64,000 nt of DNA. Source: Bacteroidaceae bacterium HV4-6-C5C (lineage in GTDB: Bacteria; Bacteroidota; Bacteroidia; Bacteroidales; Bacteroidaceae). The stretch lies in assembly GCA_007896885.1 (NCBI GenBank), contig VOIU01000003.1, forward strand, positions 213,046 to 277,045. Reading direction: 5' to 3'. The translations under genes were made by a program, and so were the position numbers. Under the pieces are notes generated by a model, which saw only the letters and a program-made list of their open reading frames with translations, was not told where the DNA came from and did not search any database. This document shows, one piece after another, positions 56,539 to 64,000 of the stretch; position 1 is the stretch's first letter, and each line of letters opens with the position of its first letter.

Positions 56539-57192
56539 ATGGTACAAATTGAAACCGTGTTAAGCATAATATGGAAAGGGTTCATTATTGGCGTGGTTGT
56601 GTCTGCTCCATTGGGTCCTGTAGGGGTATTGTGTATTCAACGTACATTGAACAAAGGCCGTTGGTATGGCTTTGTGACAGGGCTTGGAGCTGCTCTCAGC
56701 GACATAGCCTATGCTTTACTTACCGGTTACGGAATGAGTTTTGTGTTCGATTATGTGAATAAAAATATCTTCTATCTTCAGCTATTTGGCAGTATTATGC
56801 TGCTAGGGTTTGGTATATATACTTTCCGGAGTAATCCGGTTCATTCTATACGTCCTGTTTCCACAAATAAGGGGACTTATTTCCATAATTTTATCACGGC
56901 CTTCGCCGTGACACTCTCCAATCCGTTGATTATATTCCTTTATATCGGTCTTTTTGCCCGCTTTGCTTTTGTCAGTGAAGGTGTGTTGGTATTCGAGGCG
57001 GTAACCGGATATATAGCCATTGCTCTAGGTGCTTTGTTGTGGTGGCTCGGTATTACATACTTTGTGAACAAAGTACGTCGTCAGTTTAATTTGCGTGGCA
57101 TTTGGATGTTGAATCGTGTTATTGGGACGATAGTTATTATAGTCTCCATTTTAGGGTTCATTTTTACTTTAATGGGCGAGTCTCTCTATTGA
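56539..57192 (+). CDS. LysE family translocator
   Basis: 217-residue inner-membrane exporter with six hydrophobic segments. The family start pattern reads FIIGVVVSAPLGPVGVLCIQRTLNKGR near 13-39 (given in parts: APLGPVGVL, RTLNKGR), then GLGAALSDIAYAL near 50 and FAVTLSNPLIIFLYIGLFAR near 115-134. Members export amino acids or related solutes; the substrate is not predictable. The frame extends upstream to 56428, but the ATG at 56539 starts the transmembrane domain correctly. DUF4924 follows after 16 bp. Confidence 0.88.
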   Translation: MVQIETVLSIIWKGFIIGVVVSAPLGPVGVLCIQRTLNKGRWYGFVTGLGAALSDIAYALLTGYGMSFVFDYVNKNIFYLQLFGSIMLLGFGIYTFRSNPVHSIRPVSTNKGTYFHNFITAFAVTLSNPLIIFLYIGLFARFAFVSEGVLVFEAVTGYIAIALGALLWWLGITYFVNKVRRQFNLRGIWMLNRVIGTIVIIVSILGFIFTLMGESLY

Positions 57193-57208
57193 GAATAAAA
57201 GCTTGATT

Positions 57209-57754
57209 ATGATGAAAATTGCACGGCAACTGAAAGAAATTAACATTGCGGAATACCTTATATATATGTGGCAGGTGGAAGATCTGATCCGTGCCAATGG
57301 GTGTGATCCTGATAAAATCAATAATAATATTGTGTCCCGCTATCCCGAAGAGGAACGCGCTGAATTGACCGAATGGTATGCCAATCTTATTGAGATGATG
57401 CGTACCGAAGGTGTGGTGGAAAGCGGACATCTACAGATCAATCGGAATGTAATTTTGACCATGACCGATCTTCATTTGCAGCTACTTGCTTCGTCGAAGT
57501 TCCCTTACTATAGTGCAGCATATTTTAAAGCTTTGCCTTTTATAGTGGAGCTGCGCCATAAGAACGGTAAGAAAGAAGAACCCGAACTTGAAACATGTTT
57601 CGAGGCTTTGTACGGCTTGCTCTTGCTGCGTTTGCAGAAAAAGGAGATCACTCCGGGTACGGAAAAAGCAATGGAAGCCATTAGCGCTCTTGTTTCTTTG
57701 CTGGCCAACTATTACGATAAAGATAAAAAAGGGGAATTAAAGCTTGAAGATTGA
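57209..57754 (+). CDS. DUF4924 family protein
   Basis: 181 residues, cytoplasmic and helical, matching what I recall of the Bacteroidetes family DUF4924 (RQLKEINIAEYLIYMWQVED at the start; LHLQLLASSKFPYYSAAYFK near 90). Function unknown. Start at one of two adjacent ATGs (57209 or 57212). Sits between the LysE transporter and rfbD in the same direction, 43 bp before rfbD, so it probably belongs to one transcript. Confidence 0.75.
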   Translation: MMKIARQLKEINIAEYLIYMWQVEDLIRANGCDPDKINNNIVSRYPEEERAELTEWYANLIEMMRTEGVVESGHLQINRNVILTMTDLHLQLLASSKFPYYSAAYFKALPFIVELRHKNGKKEEPELETCFEALYGLLLLRLQKKEITPGTEKAMEAISALVSLLANYYDKDKKGELKLED

Positions 57755-57797
57755 TTGTAAGCAGTCTTTTAAAATACAGTAAACTTAAGATAATTCG

Positions 57798-58658
57798 ATG
57801 AGAATTTTGATAACCGGTGCCGGCGGTCAACTCGGCAATGAGCTGCAAGTCCTTGCTAAAGAGAACCCGCAACATACCTATTATATTACGGATGTCAATG
57901 AACTGGACATTTGTGACAGCAACGCGGTTTCTGCTTATGTAGCAGACAACCGTATTGATATCATTGTAAACTGCGCGGCTTATACGGCAGTGGATAAAGC
58001 AGAAGATAACGAGGAGCTTTGCCGTAAGCTCAATTCGGATGCTCCCGGTATATTGGCGCGTGCAGCCGAAGCTAATCACGCGGCATTGATTCAGATATCC
58101 ACTGACTACGTGTTCGACGGAACCGCTCATATCCCTTATACGGAAGAATGTGCTCCGTGTCCTAACTCCGTGTATGGCTCTACCAAGCTTGACGGTGAAT
58201 TGCAAGTTATGCAACACTGTAAGAAGGCGATGATTATCCGTACGGCATGGCTGTACTCCACTTTTGGGAATAACTTCGTCAAAACCATGATTCGTTTGGG
58301 TGGCGAACGTGATACACTGGGAGTGGTATTCGATCAGATTGGTACGCCGACCTATGCTAAAGATTTAGGACGGGCGGTCTTTGCCGCAATCAACCAAGGT
58401 GTAGTGCCCGGTATTTATCATTTCAGTAATGAAGGGGTCTGTTCCTGGTACGATTTCACCATTGCTATCCATCGCGCAGCCGGTATAACCACTTGCAAAG
58501 TAAAGCCTTTGCATACCAGTGAGTATCCCGCAAAAGCAGCACGTCCGCAATATTCCGTGCTCGATAAGACTAAAATCAAAAATACATTCGGAATAGAAAT
58601 CCCTCATTGGGAAGAAAGCTTGAGAAATTGCATTTCCCAGTTGATAGTTGATAAATGA
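57798..58658 (+). CDS. rfbD: dTDP-4-dehydrorhamnose reductase
   Basis: NADPH-dependent reductase giving dTDP-L-rhamnose for surface polysaccharide. 286 residues, SDR fold: ITGAGGQLGNELQVLAKE at 4-21 (cofactor site), NCAAYTAVDKAED near 56-68, STDYVFDG near 103, and YGSTKLDGE near 127 (Tyr and Lys of the active site). Other rfb genes are absent from the window. 16 bp before prfC. Confidence 0.93.
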   Translation: MRILITGAGGQLGNELQVLAKENPQHTYYITDVNELDICDSNAVSAYVADNRIDIIVNCAAYTAVDKAEDNEELCRKLNSDAPGILARAAEANHAALIQISTDYVFDGTAHIPYTEECAPCPNSVYGSTKLDGELQVMQHCKKAMIIRTAWLYSTFGNNFVKTMIRLGGERDTLGVVFDQIGTPTYAKDLGRAVFAAINQGVVPGIYHFSNEGVCSWYDFTIAIHRAAGITTCKVKPLHTSEYPAKAARPQYSVLDKTKIKNTFGIEIPHWEESLRNCISQLIVDK

Positions 58659-58674
58659 TAGTTGAAAATAAAGT

Positions 58675-60240
58675 ATGAACGAAATAGAAAGAAGACGCAC
58701 CTTTGCGATTATTGCGCATCCTGATGCCGGTAAAACATCACTAACCGAAAAATTATTGTTGTTTGGAGGTCAGATACAAGTTGCCGGTGCAGTAAAGAGT
58801 AATAAAATAAAAAAGACTGCTACGTCCGACTGGATGGATATTGAAAAGCAACGTGGTATCTCTGTAACGACCTCTGTGATGGAGTTCGACTACAAAGACT
58901 ACAAAATCAATATTCTTGATACTCCCGGTCACCAGGATTTTGCCGAAGATACCTATCGTACGCTGACTGCTGTGGACAGTGTAATTATTGTGGTTGATGG
59001 AGCTAAAGGTGTGGAATCTCAAACCCGTAAGTTGATGGAGGTCTGCCGTATGCGCAACACTCCGGTTATCATTTTTGTCAATAAGATGGACCGTGAGGGT
59101 AAAGATCCCTTTGATTTGCTCGATGAACTTGAAGAAGAACTAAGTATAGCCGTACGTCCTCTATCGTGGCCAATCGAACAAGGTGCACGCTTTAAAGGAG
59201 TATATAACATCTACGAACAAAAGCTCGATCTTTATCAGCCTTCCAAACAGGTGGTTACCGAAAAGGTCGAAGTCGACATCCATTCTTCCGAGTTGGATAA
59301 CCATATTGGCGTTACTCTAGCCGATAAATTACGTTCCGATCTTGAACTAATAGCCGGAGTATATCCCGAGTTCTCTGCCGAAAATTATCTGAATGGTGAA
59401 CTTGCACCGGTGTTTTTCGGCTCTGCATTGAATAATTTCGGAGTACATGAATTGCTCGACTGCTTTGTAGAGATCGCACCCAGTCCACGCTCAGTGCATA
59501 CTGAAGAACGCGAAGTGAAACCCGAAGAATCGAAGTTTACCGGTTTCATCTTCAAAATAACCGCTAATATCGACCCGAACCACCGTTCATGTGTAGCTTT
59601 CTGCAAGATATGCTCCGGGAAATTTGTTCGTAATGCACCCTATTACCATGTTCGTCATGGAAAGACCATGCGTTTTTCATCTCCCACCCAGTTTATGGCA
59701 CAGCGTAAGACTACTATCGATGAAGCTTGGGCAGGTGATATTGTCGGACTACCCGATAATGGAACGTTTAAGATTGGTGACACCCTTACCGAAGGTGAGG
59801 CGTTGCATTTCCGCGGAATACCGAGCTTCTCTCCCGAGATGTTTAAATACATAGAGAATGCCGACCCGATGAAGCAAAAACAATTGGCAAAGGGGATAGA
59901 CCAGCTTATGGACGAAGGTGTAGCCCAGTTGTTTGTCAATCAGTTTAACGGGCGTAAAATTATCGGTACGGTGGGGCAGTTGCAGTTCGAAGTTATCCAG
60001 TACCGTTTACTGAACGAGTACAATGCTTCCTGCCGTTGGGAACCACTCAGTCTTTATAAAGCCTGCTGGGTGGAAAGTGATGATGCCGCCGAGCTTGAAG
60101 CATTTATGAAGCGGAAATACCAATACATGGCCAAAGATCGCGAAGGACGGAATGTCTTCCTAGCCGACAGTTCCTACGTACTGCAAATGGCGCAGATCGA
60201 TTTTAAACACATCAAGTTCCACTTCACCAGCGAATTTTGA
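58675..60240 (+). CDS. prfC: Peptide chain release factor 3
   Basis: GTPase that recycles RF1/RF2 after termination. 521 residues. G1 [15 protein letters not shown] at about 15-29; switch region [13 protein letters not shown] near 62; G3 [14 protein letters not shown] near 83; G4 [13 protein letters not shown] near 135. The C-terminal domains follow ([12 protein letters not shown] near 430). The fourth gene of a likely lysE-DUF4924-rfbD-prfC run. Confidence 0.96.
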   Translation: MNEIERRRTFAIIAHPDAGKTSLTEKLLLFGGQIQVAGAVKSNKIKKTATSDWMDIEKQRGISVTTSVMEFDYKDYKINILDTPGHQDFAEDTYRTLTAVDSVIIVVDGAKGVESQTRKLMEVCRMRNTPVIIFVNKMDREGKDPFDLLDELEEELSIAVRPLSWPIEQGARFKGVYNIYEQKLDLYQPSKQVVTEKVEVDIHSSELDNHIGVTLADKLRSDLELIAGVYPEFSAENYLNGELAPVFFGSALNNFGVHELLDCFVEIAPSPRSVHTEEREVKPEESKFTGFIFKITANIDPNHRSCVAFCKICSGKFVRNAPYYHVRHGKTMRFSSPTQFMAQRKTTIDEAWAGDIVGLPDNGTFKIGDTLTEGEALHFRGIPSFSPEMFKYIENADPMKQKQLAKGIDQLMDEGVAQLFVNQFNGRKIIGTVGQLQFEVIQYRLLNEYNASCRWEPLSLYKACWVESDDAAELEAFMKRKYQYMAKDREGRNVFLADSSYVLQMAQIDFKHIKFHFTSEF

Positions 60241-60293
60241 TGATATAATAAGAGAAATAATAAAAACGGGGATCATCTGAAAGTCTCAGTTTT

Positions 60294-60338
60294 AAGAAAC
60301 CACCCTCGCTACAAATACTGTAATAAGGGTGGCTTCTT
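60294..60338. terminator. Terminator-like inverted repeat after prfC, related to the one at 29.1 kb
   Basis: Arms 60294-60306 (AAGAAACCACCCT) and 60326-60338 (AGGGTGGCTTCTT) pair except for one position. The interior reads CGCTACAAATACTGTAATA, closely like GCTACAACATGTTGTAACA in the 29107-29142 hairpin. There is little T-run on the plus strand. Confidence 0.65.
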
Positions 60339-60372
60339 GCTTTAGATACTTTTGGAGCAAGCCCTTAAAACA

Positions 60373-61356
60373 ATGATGAAAAATACAATCTTTCTCTCTT
60401 TTCTTTTTCTTCTTTCCGTATTGGGCGCCTGCTCATCTCCCGCCGATAAAAACATGCTTGACTACGAACACTCGCTAAGCCGTACGGACTCGCTCCTGCA
60501 AGCCGGTGGTGCCGATAGTGCCGATATGCCGCGCCTGGTAGCTGACCTGCATCACCAATATGACTATGCGAAGCAACTTTCCGGTGGCAAACGCGTCCGC
60601 CTAATGCCTGCCGGTGGCTTGAAACACTCCCTGTTGTGGATATTTTCTGTTGCGATGCTTGCCTTGAACGTGTGGCTTTCCATAAGAGACATCAAATTTG
60701 TGGACGACCGCAAACATCGCCGCTACCTCGTAGATTTAAGCAAGAATGAACAGCGTTTGCGTAACAACGAACGTGAGCGGGTTGATTTGGAAGAATGTCT
60801 GAATGAAATGTCATTGACTGATGAAGAACGTGAAGAAGTGCGCCAATCATTGATCAATCTCATTGCCCATGGCGAGACTTTGCGCAATGAAAATGAATCC
60901 CTTCGTACCCGTCTCAAAAACTATGAAAAGCGTGCCTTGTCCGGCGAACTGACCCTACTGAAAGAGCAAAGCGAACGTGCCCGTTTACTCGATGACAAAG
61001 TGCAAACACTTACCTCTGTGTTGATAGACCGTGACGAGATGGTGTCACATCTGCGTGTCGAGCCCAAGTTTCTTTCCGATGCCCAGTGGAATCATCTCCA
61101 TCAATTGGTGGATAAAGTCTACGATGACTTTACCCGTAAACTTACCGACCGTTTTCCACTCCTTACCACCGCCGACATGCAGCTTTGTCTGCTAATCCGT
61201 TTGCATTTCTCCAATGCCCAGATTGCGACGCTTACCGCAGTCTCTCCGGCTTCGGTCTCACAACAGAAATTCCGGTTGAAGAAACGGCTTCTGCAAATGG
61301 ACGATACCCTCTTTAAAGAGGGTGAAACGGTAGATATGTTGATTTGGAGCTATTAA
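60373..61356 (+). CDS. Membrane-anchored HTH transcriptional regulator with a shortened N-terminal part
   Basis: 327 residues. Signal sequence with a lipobox-like LSVLGAC (Cys20), about 60 residues of polar, Asp/Ser/Leu-rich sequence, one membrane helix at about 86-104, a long charged coiled coil (about 115-220), and a LuxR-like HTH near the C-terminus (DMQLCLLIRLHFSNAQIATL near 270, then VSPASVSQQKFRLKKRL). I recall Bacteroides regulators of TPR-membrane helix-coiled coil-HTH layout; here the TPR part is nearly gone. A TACTTTTG -7 element is at 60347-60354. The start is one of two adjacent ATGs. Targets unknown. Confidence 0.8.
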   Translation: MMKNTIFLSFLFLLSVLGACSSPADKNMLDYEHSLSRTDSLLQAGGADSADMPRLVADLHHQYDYAKQLSGGKRVRLMPAGGLKHSLLWIFSVAMLALNVWLSIRDIKFVDDRKHRRYLVDLSKNEQRLRNNERERVDLEECLNEMSLTDEEREEVRQSLINLIAHGETLRNENESLRTRLKNYEKRALSGELTLLKEQSERARLLDDKVQTLTSVLIDRDEMVSHLRVEPKFLSDAQWNHLHQLVDKVYDDFTRKLTDRFPLLTTADMQLCLLIRLHFSNAQIATLTAVSPASVSQQKFRLKKRLLQMDDTLFKEGETVDMLIWSY

Positions 61357-61776
61357 AGAAAAAAGAATCATTATAACCTTACATTTTCCTTACTTCAGAA
61401 GAGCTCTTTGTGATGCTTCTCTGAAGTGATGTAGGTTTACCCCTGACTTGAACCTCATTCAGTCGTTACTTGAATGCTATTCACTCGTTACTTGAATGCC
61501 ATTCAGTCGTTACTTGATTATCCCCCCTTTCAAAAGCTATTTGAGAGGGGTGGTGGTGAGGCAAGCAACCGTTATGGAATTTTGATGTTTTTCGGTAAAA
61601 ATAATTTATGTTTGAAGAAGCAGGCTGATTATGTGAAAAAGTGAATAGATATCACCATTTTGGGTGTGTGGATATAAACCGTTTTTTTTACTTTAGTAAT
61701 ATTTTTTTCTTAGAAAAGGACATTTCGTTTGATTTTTCCTATTTTTGTTAATTCAAAAATAAAACCATATACAAGC
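61357..61776. other. Spacer with several hairpins and a tandem repeat
   Basis: 420 bp without a gene. It contains an imperfect inverted repeat (ACTTCAGA 61392-61399 / TCTGAAGT 61420-61427), the 3 x 22 bp tandem repeat (61457-61522), and a hairpin CCCCTTTCAAA (61524-61534) / TTTGAGAGGGG (61540-61550) with one G-U pair. It also holds the -7 element TATTTTTG (61740-61747) for the downstream pair. Confidence 0.6.
61457..61522. repeat. Three tandem copies of a 22-bp repeat
   Basis: Units start at 61457, 61479 and 61501 with consensus ATTCAGTCGTTACTTGAATG plus CC. The second unit has one change (CACTCG for CAGTCG) and the third ends TTATC. A degenerate half-unit (GACTTGAACCTC) precedes the first. 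There are no spacers, so it is not a CRISPR array. Confidence 0.88.
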
Positions 61777-62556
61777 ATGATTAAAGCACTGTTACATAAC
61801 AAACTAAAAGACTCTTTTACCGATCCGCATTTCAAACCATCCGAAGATAGTCTTACATCCTCTATTATCGGTCTGTTAATGTATTTGCCCGATGATTTGT
61901 TTTGGCAATTACTTCGAAATAGTTGTGGTATGCAATCAGGATTAACCGAATCTGTGGGCGATATATTATCTGTGAATTTTTGGGAAAAGATGGAAGCTGA
62001 TGGCAAACACAATTCTAATTATGTCGAGCCTGATGTTTGGATAGAATGCCGAGACTGCAATATTATTATCGAAGCTAAGAAAAACGATTTGTGTGGGCAA
62101 TACGAAGACCAATGGACAAAAGAGATTGATTCTTTTTATAAAACATTCATAGATGATGATAAGCAACTTATCTTTATTGCTCTAGGAGGGAATGATTCTT
62201 TACAAGATTGTTCTAAGAAAATAAATGATAAATTTTATACGATATACACTTCTAGTTGGTACAACTTATTGCACGAAGTAGATAAATATCAACTATCTTT
62301 ACAAAAAGAAAATTTGAGTAAAGAGACAAAAGGATATATGAGATTATTGTGTGATATTTTATCTATGTTTGCCGTACATGGATATCTATCTATCAATTGG
62401 TTGGAAGGAATGGCGCATACAAGCATTGATCATAATAGTTCAAAAATACTTTCATCCCTTTGGGAGTTTGAGAACAAAGCTATTTTACAGGATTTTTACA
62501 AGCCAGTAAAAACAATAACCATAAATAACATATTAGAAATATGGAAAACAGATTAA
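61777..62556 (+). CDS. PD-(D/E)XK nuclease-like protein of a two-gene unit
   Basis: 259 residues starting MIKALLHNKLKDSF. The pattern of a restriction-type nuclease core is visible: a helix with Glu23 (PSEDSLTSSIIGLL), then EPDVWIECRDCNIIIEAKKND at 84-104 (read in parts) with Asp86 followed 13 residues later by Glu99-x-Lys101, and Gln108/Gln112 after it. The C-terminal half (about 155-259) is AT-rich coding and unrecognised. The open frame begins upstream at 61729, but the ATG at 61777, about 30 bp after a TATTTTTG element, is preferred. The next gene starts inside its last 16 bp. A defence or restriction role is inference. Confidence 0.7.
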   Translation: MIKALLHNKLKDSFTDPHFKPSEDSLTSSIIGLLMYLPDDLFWQLLRNSCGMQSGLTESVGDILSVNFWEKMEADGKHNSNYVEPDVWIECRDCNIIIEAKKNDLCGQYEDQWTKEIDSFYKTFIDDDKQLIFIALGGNDSLQDCSKKINDKFYTIYTSSWYNLLHEVDKYQLSLQKENLSKETKGYMRLLCDILSMFAVHGYLSINWLEGMAHTSIDHNSSKILSSLWEFENKAILQDFYKPVKTITINNILEIWKTD

Positions 62557-63188
62557 AAGATTTCAATGAGGCTTTATGTGATGTACGCAAAGCACATAGG
62601 CTAATTTATTCGTATCAACAACGTATGCTTGATTTGGTATATTTTATCAGAGCAAAGCTCGATTTTCCTTCTTTTTTAGCTGAAAAAAGATTTTCAAGTG
62701 ATATATCCAAAAACAGGATTAGTGGATATTTAAGAATTTCTAAGGATATGTGGGCATGGGATTTCCTTTACTCTTATATGTTTGAATATTATTTGGGCGA
62801 AAAGCTACTAAAAAATGGAGATGAATATGCCTTAAGTATTATACAATATTCAGATACTGGATTTTTTGAGACGGAAGCTGATAATTACACAGATATAAAT
62901 TCATTTGCAGCAGAAGAAGCGTCTGTAAGCAAATTACTTTTTATTCTTGAAGTAAAACCAAAGAAAGCTAAAAATTGGATATGGAATGTAGAAGAGCTCT
63001 GTATGAGTAAAGAGTATGCTTCATTAAGTCATACACAAAGCCTTTTGGAGGTAAAAAAAGGACATAAGCAAGTATTATACTCATTTCCTTTAGATCAATT
63101 TTTAAATGAGAAAACATCACTGAAGGCATTAAAAGAATTTATTCATTATTGCAAAGAAAATGATGTTGTAGACCTAGATCTCATATAA
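62541..63188 (+). CDS. Partner protein of the nuclease-like gene, function unknown
   Basis: 215 residues, soluble, with no domain I recognise. It begins MENRLKDFNEALCDVRKAHR and is rich in Tyr, Phe and Lys; an aromatic stretch (DMWAWDFLYSYMFEYYLGEK) covers about 74-93. Its ATG overlaps the nuclease-like gene by 16 bp, so the two are made together. Codon choice is more AT-rich than in the housekeeping genes of the window, consistent with acquisition from elsewhere. Confidence 0.72.
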   Translation: MENRLKDFNEALCDVRKAHRLIYSYQQRMLDLVYFIRAKLDFPSFLAEKRFSSDISKNRISGYLRISKDMWAWDFLYSYMFEYYLGEKLLKNGDEYALSIIQYSDTGFFETEADNYTDINSFAAEEASVSKLLFILEVKPKKAKNWIWNVEELCMSKEYASLSHTQSLLEVKKGHKQVLYSFPLDQFLNEKTSLKALKEFIHYCKENDVVDLDLI

Positions 63189-63840
63189 TGATAAAATAAG
63201 AAATTGGACATTGATGCTTCGCTATCTTATAGAACCCGATTAACGGGAAATAACTTGTAAATAGAGCTGAGGTTTATGGCTTACGGAATAGACATTGAAA
63301 GAAAGTTCTTGAAACATCAAATTTAAATGAATAGGAGTAACAAGAACATTTTCAGAAGAAAATAAATCAACATCTCTCTAACGAACATTACCAAATGATT
63401 CTCACTTGTTCGATTGGAAATAACGATTAATGGCGTTCGTTTCAATTATTGCCTGCCTGTGGACTAAATGAAGTCTCCATAGGTGATATTTGTATTTTTG
63501 TAGAGCTTATAAAAAAAATAAATATTGATTATCAATTGTTTACTATCTATGCTTGTAGAGGCAATTGAAATAATATTCCATTTGTTTCTCATTCCTCATT
63601 AAATTCCTATTAATAGATTGTAGAGATATTGAATTGTTAATTACTTGTTTATAAGTGTTTTAGCCAAATGGGCTGTAGATGCCAATTTCTTGCATTCCCT
63701 ATCATCTCACCTTAACTTTGCAACATCGCATTTGAGAAAAGAACAACTTTATCGTTGAGGCCTCACGATAAATAATCTCACTTCCCGAGTGTGATCATGA
63801 AATTTAATCACATATTATTAATCATTTAAAAATTTATGCT
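63189..63840. other. AT-rich non-coding region before the HU remnant
   Basis: About 650 bp with no credible coding frame. Visible features: the HU-remnant promoter (63689-63720) and an imperfect palindrome centred on TGAGGCCTCA, with TTTATCG (63748-63754) and CGATAAA (63766-63772) as outer arms. I see nothing else definite. Confidence 0.5.
63689..63720 (+). promoter_or_regulatory. Promoter of the HU-family gene remnant
   Basis: CTTG at 63689-63692, 20-bp spacer, TAACTTTG at 63713-63720 (exact TAnnTTTG). It is about 120 bp upstream of the ATG at 63841. Confidence 0.6.
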
Positions 63841-63930
63841 ATGGCCTTTTTTAAGAAAATTCAACAAAAAGTGAACAATTTGTGGTATCCTCAATCTGTA
63901 ACATGGGGTAAAGCGGTGACGACTGGATAA
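63841..63930 (+). pseudogene. N-terminal fragment of an HU-family DNA-binding protein
   Basis: 29 codons starting MAFFKKIQQKVNNLWYPQSV and ending in TAA at 63928-63930 after AVTTG. The start matches what I recall of Bacteroides HU-like proteins (MAFFKKI...LWYPxxVTxGKxVTT), which continue for about 100 more residues. Here the frame stops where VTTDEV would follow, and the remaining 70 bases of the window do not restore it in any frame I checked. Promoter and leader are kept, so it was once a functional gene cut short by a deletion or insertion at about 63925. Confidence 0.65.
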
Positions 63931-64000
63931 ATCGGAGTATTCCCACCCATAAAACCGATTTTAAATATCCCTAAAAACGGATTAAAACGGGCCTAAAAAA

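Noticed and set aside
61457..61522. Possible CRISPR array
   Set aside because: The 22-bp units are directly adjacent with no spacers, and no cas genes are present.

Overview
The window looks like chromosomal DNA of a Bacteroidales bacterium, most likely Bacteroides or a close relative. Three things support this. Gene content is typical: SusC-type domains, a one-protein hybrid two-component regulator, GHL10 proteins, PFOR, an etfB-etfA-acyl-CoA dehydrogenase operon and an acn-icd-gltA operon. Many upstream regions carry the Bacteroidetes promoter form TTTG-N18..20-TAnnTTTG. Shine-Dalgarno sequences are weak. No rRNA, tRNA, CRISPR array or intact insertion sequence was seen.

Layout. 1-4.6 kb: partial M20 dipeptidase, chorismate synthase (aroC), an L-cysteine desulfidase-like protein and a SlyD-type FKBP isomerase. 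4.9-11.3 kb: a branched-chain amino acid operon (ilvD-ilvB-ilvN-acyl-ACP thioesterase-ilvC). It is preceded by a canonical promoter, a 24-codon leader peptide in which half the residues are Ile/Leu/Val, and mutually exclusive antiterminator/terminator hairpins; this is a textbook-style attenuator. 11.3-15.6 kb: a degraded accessory patch with a repeat cluster, a frameshifted DUF6078-like gene, an 18-bp GCAA-loop hairpin with derived repeats, the N-terminal stub of a SusC receptor, and an orphan polysaccharide lyase family 8 enzyme. 15.6-18.5 kb: a membrane protein/zinc-ribbon pair and a UPF1-like SF1 helicase. 18.6-23.4 kb: aconitase, isocitrate dehydrogenase and citrate synthase, the oxidative TCA branch feeding 2-oxoglutarate and glutamate synthesis. 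23.5-29 kb: pfkA, ispH, cmk, a polyprenyl synthase, an unknown protein and TatD. 29.2-32.8 kb: the etfB-etfA-acd operon. 33-37.3 kb: a LytS/LytR pair, a secreted C1-family peptidase and a patatin. 37.4-42.2 kb: PFOR and a DUF4143-type ATPase. 42.3-52.3 kb: an ATP-grasp-like unknown, two GHL10 paralogues flanking uvrA and a small membrane/outer-membrane pair, and a hybrid two-component regulator with almost no sensor domain. 52.6-60.3 kb: purL, a LysE-type transporter, DUF4924, rfbD and prfC. 60.3-64 kb: a membrane-anchored HTH regulator, a 3 x 22 bp tandem repeat, an overlapping pair made of a PD-(D/E)XK nuclease-like protein and a protein of unknown function, and a promoter-bearing fragment of an HU-family gene at the edge.

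Most of the window is housekeeping DNA in short operons separated by clear bidirectional hairpin terminators. The parts most worth following up are the ilv attenuator, the nuclease/unknown pair next to the HU remnant, the decayed SusC/PL8 patch, and the ATP-grasp-like orphan. All calls are by reading the sequence; no database search was run.
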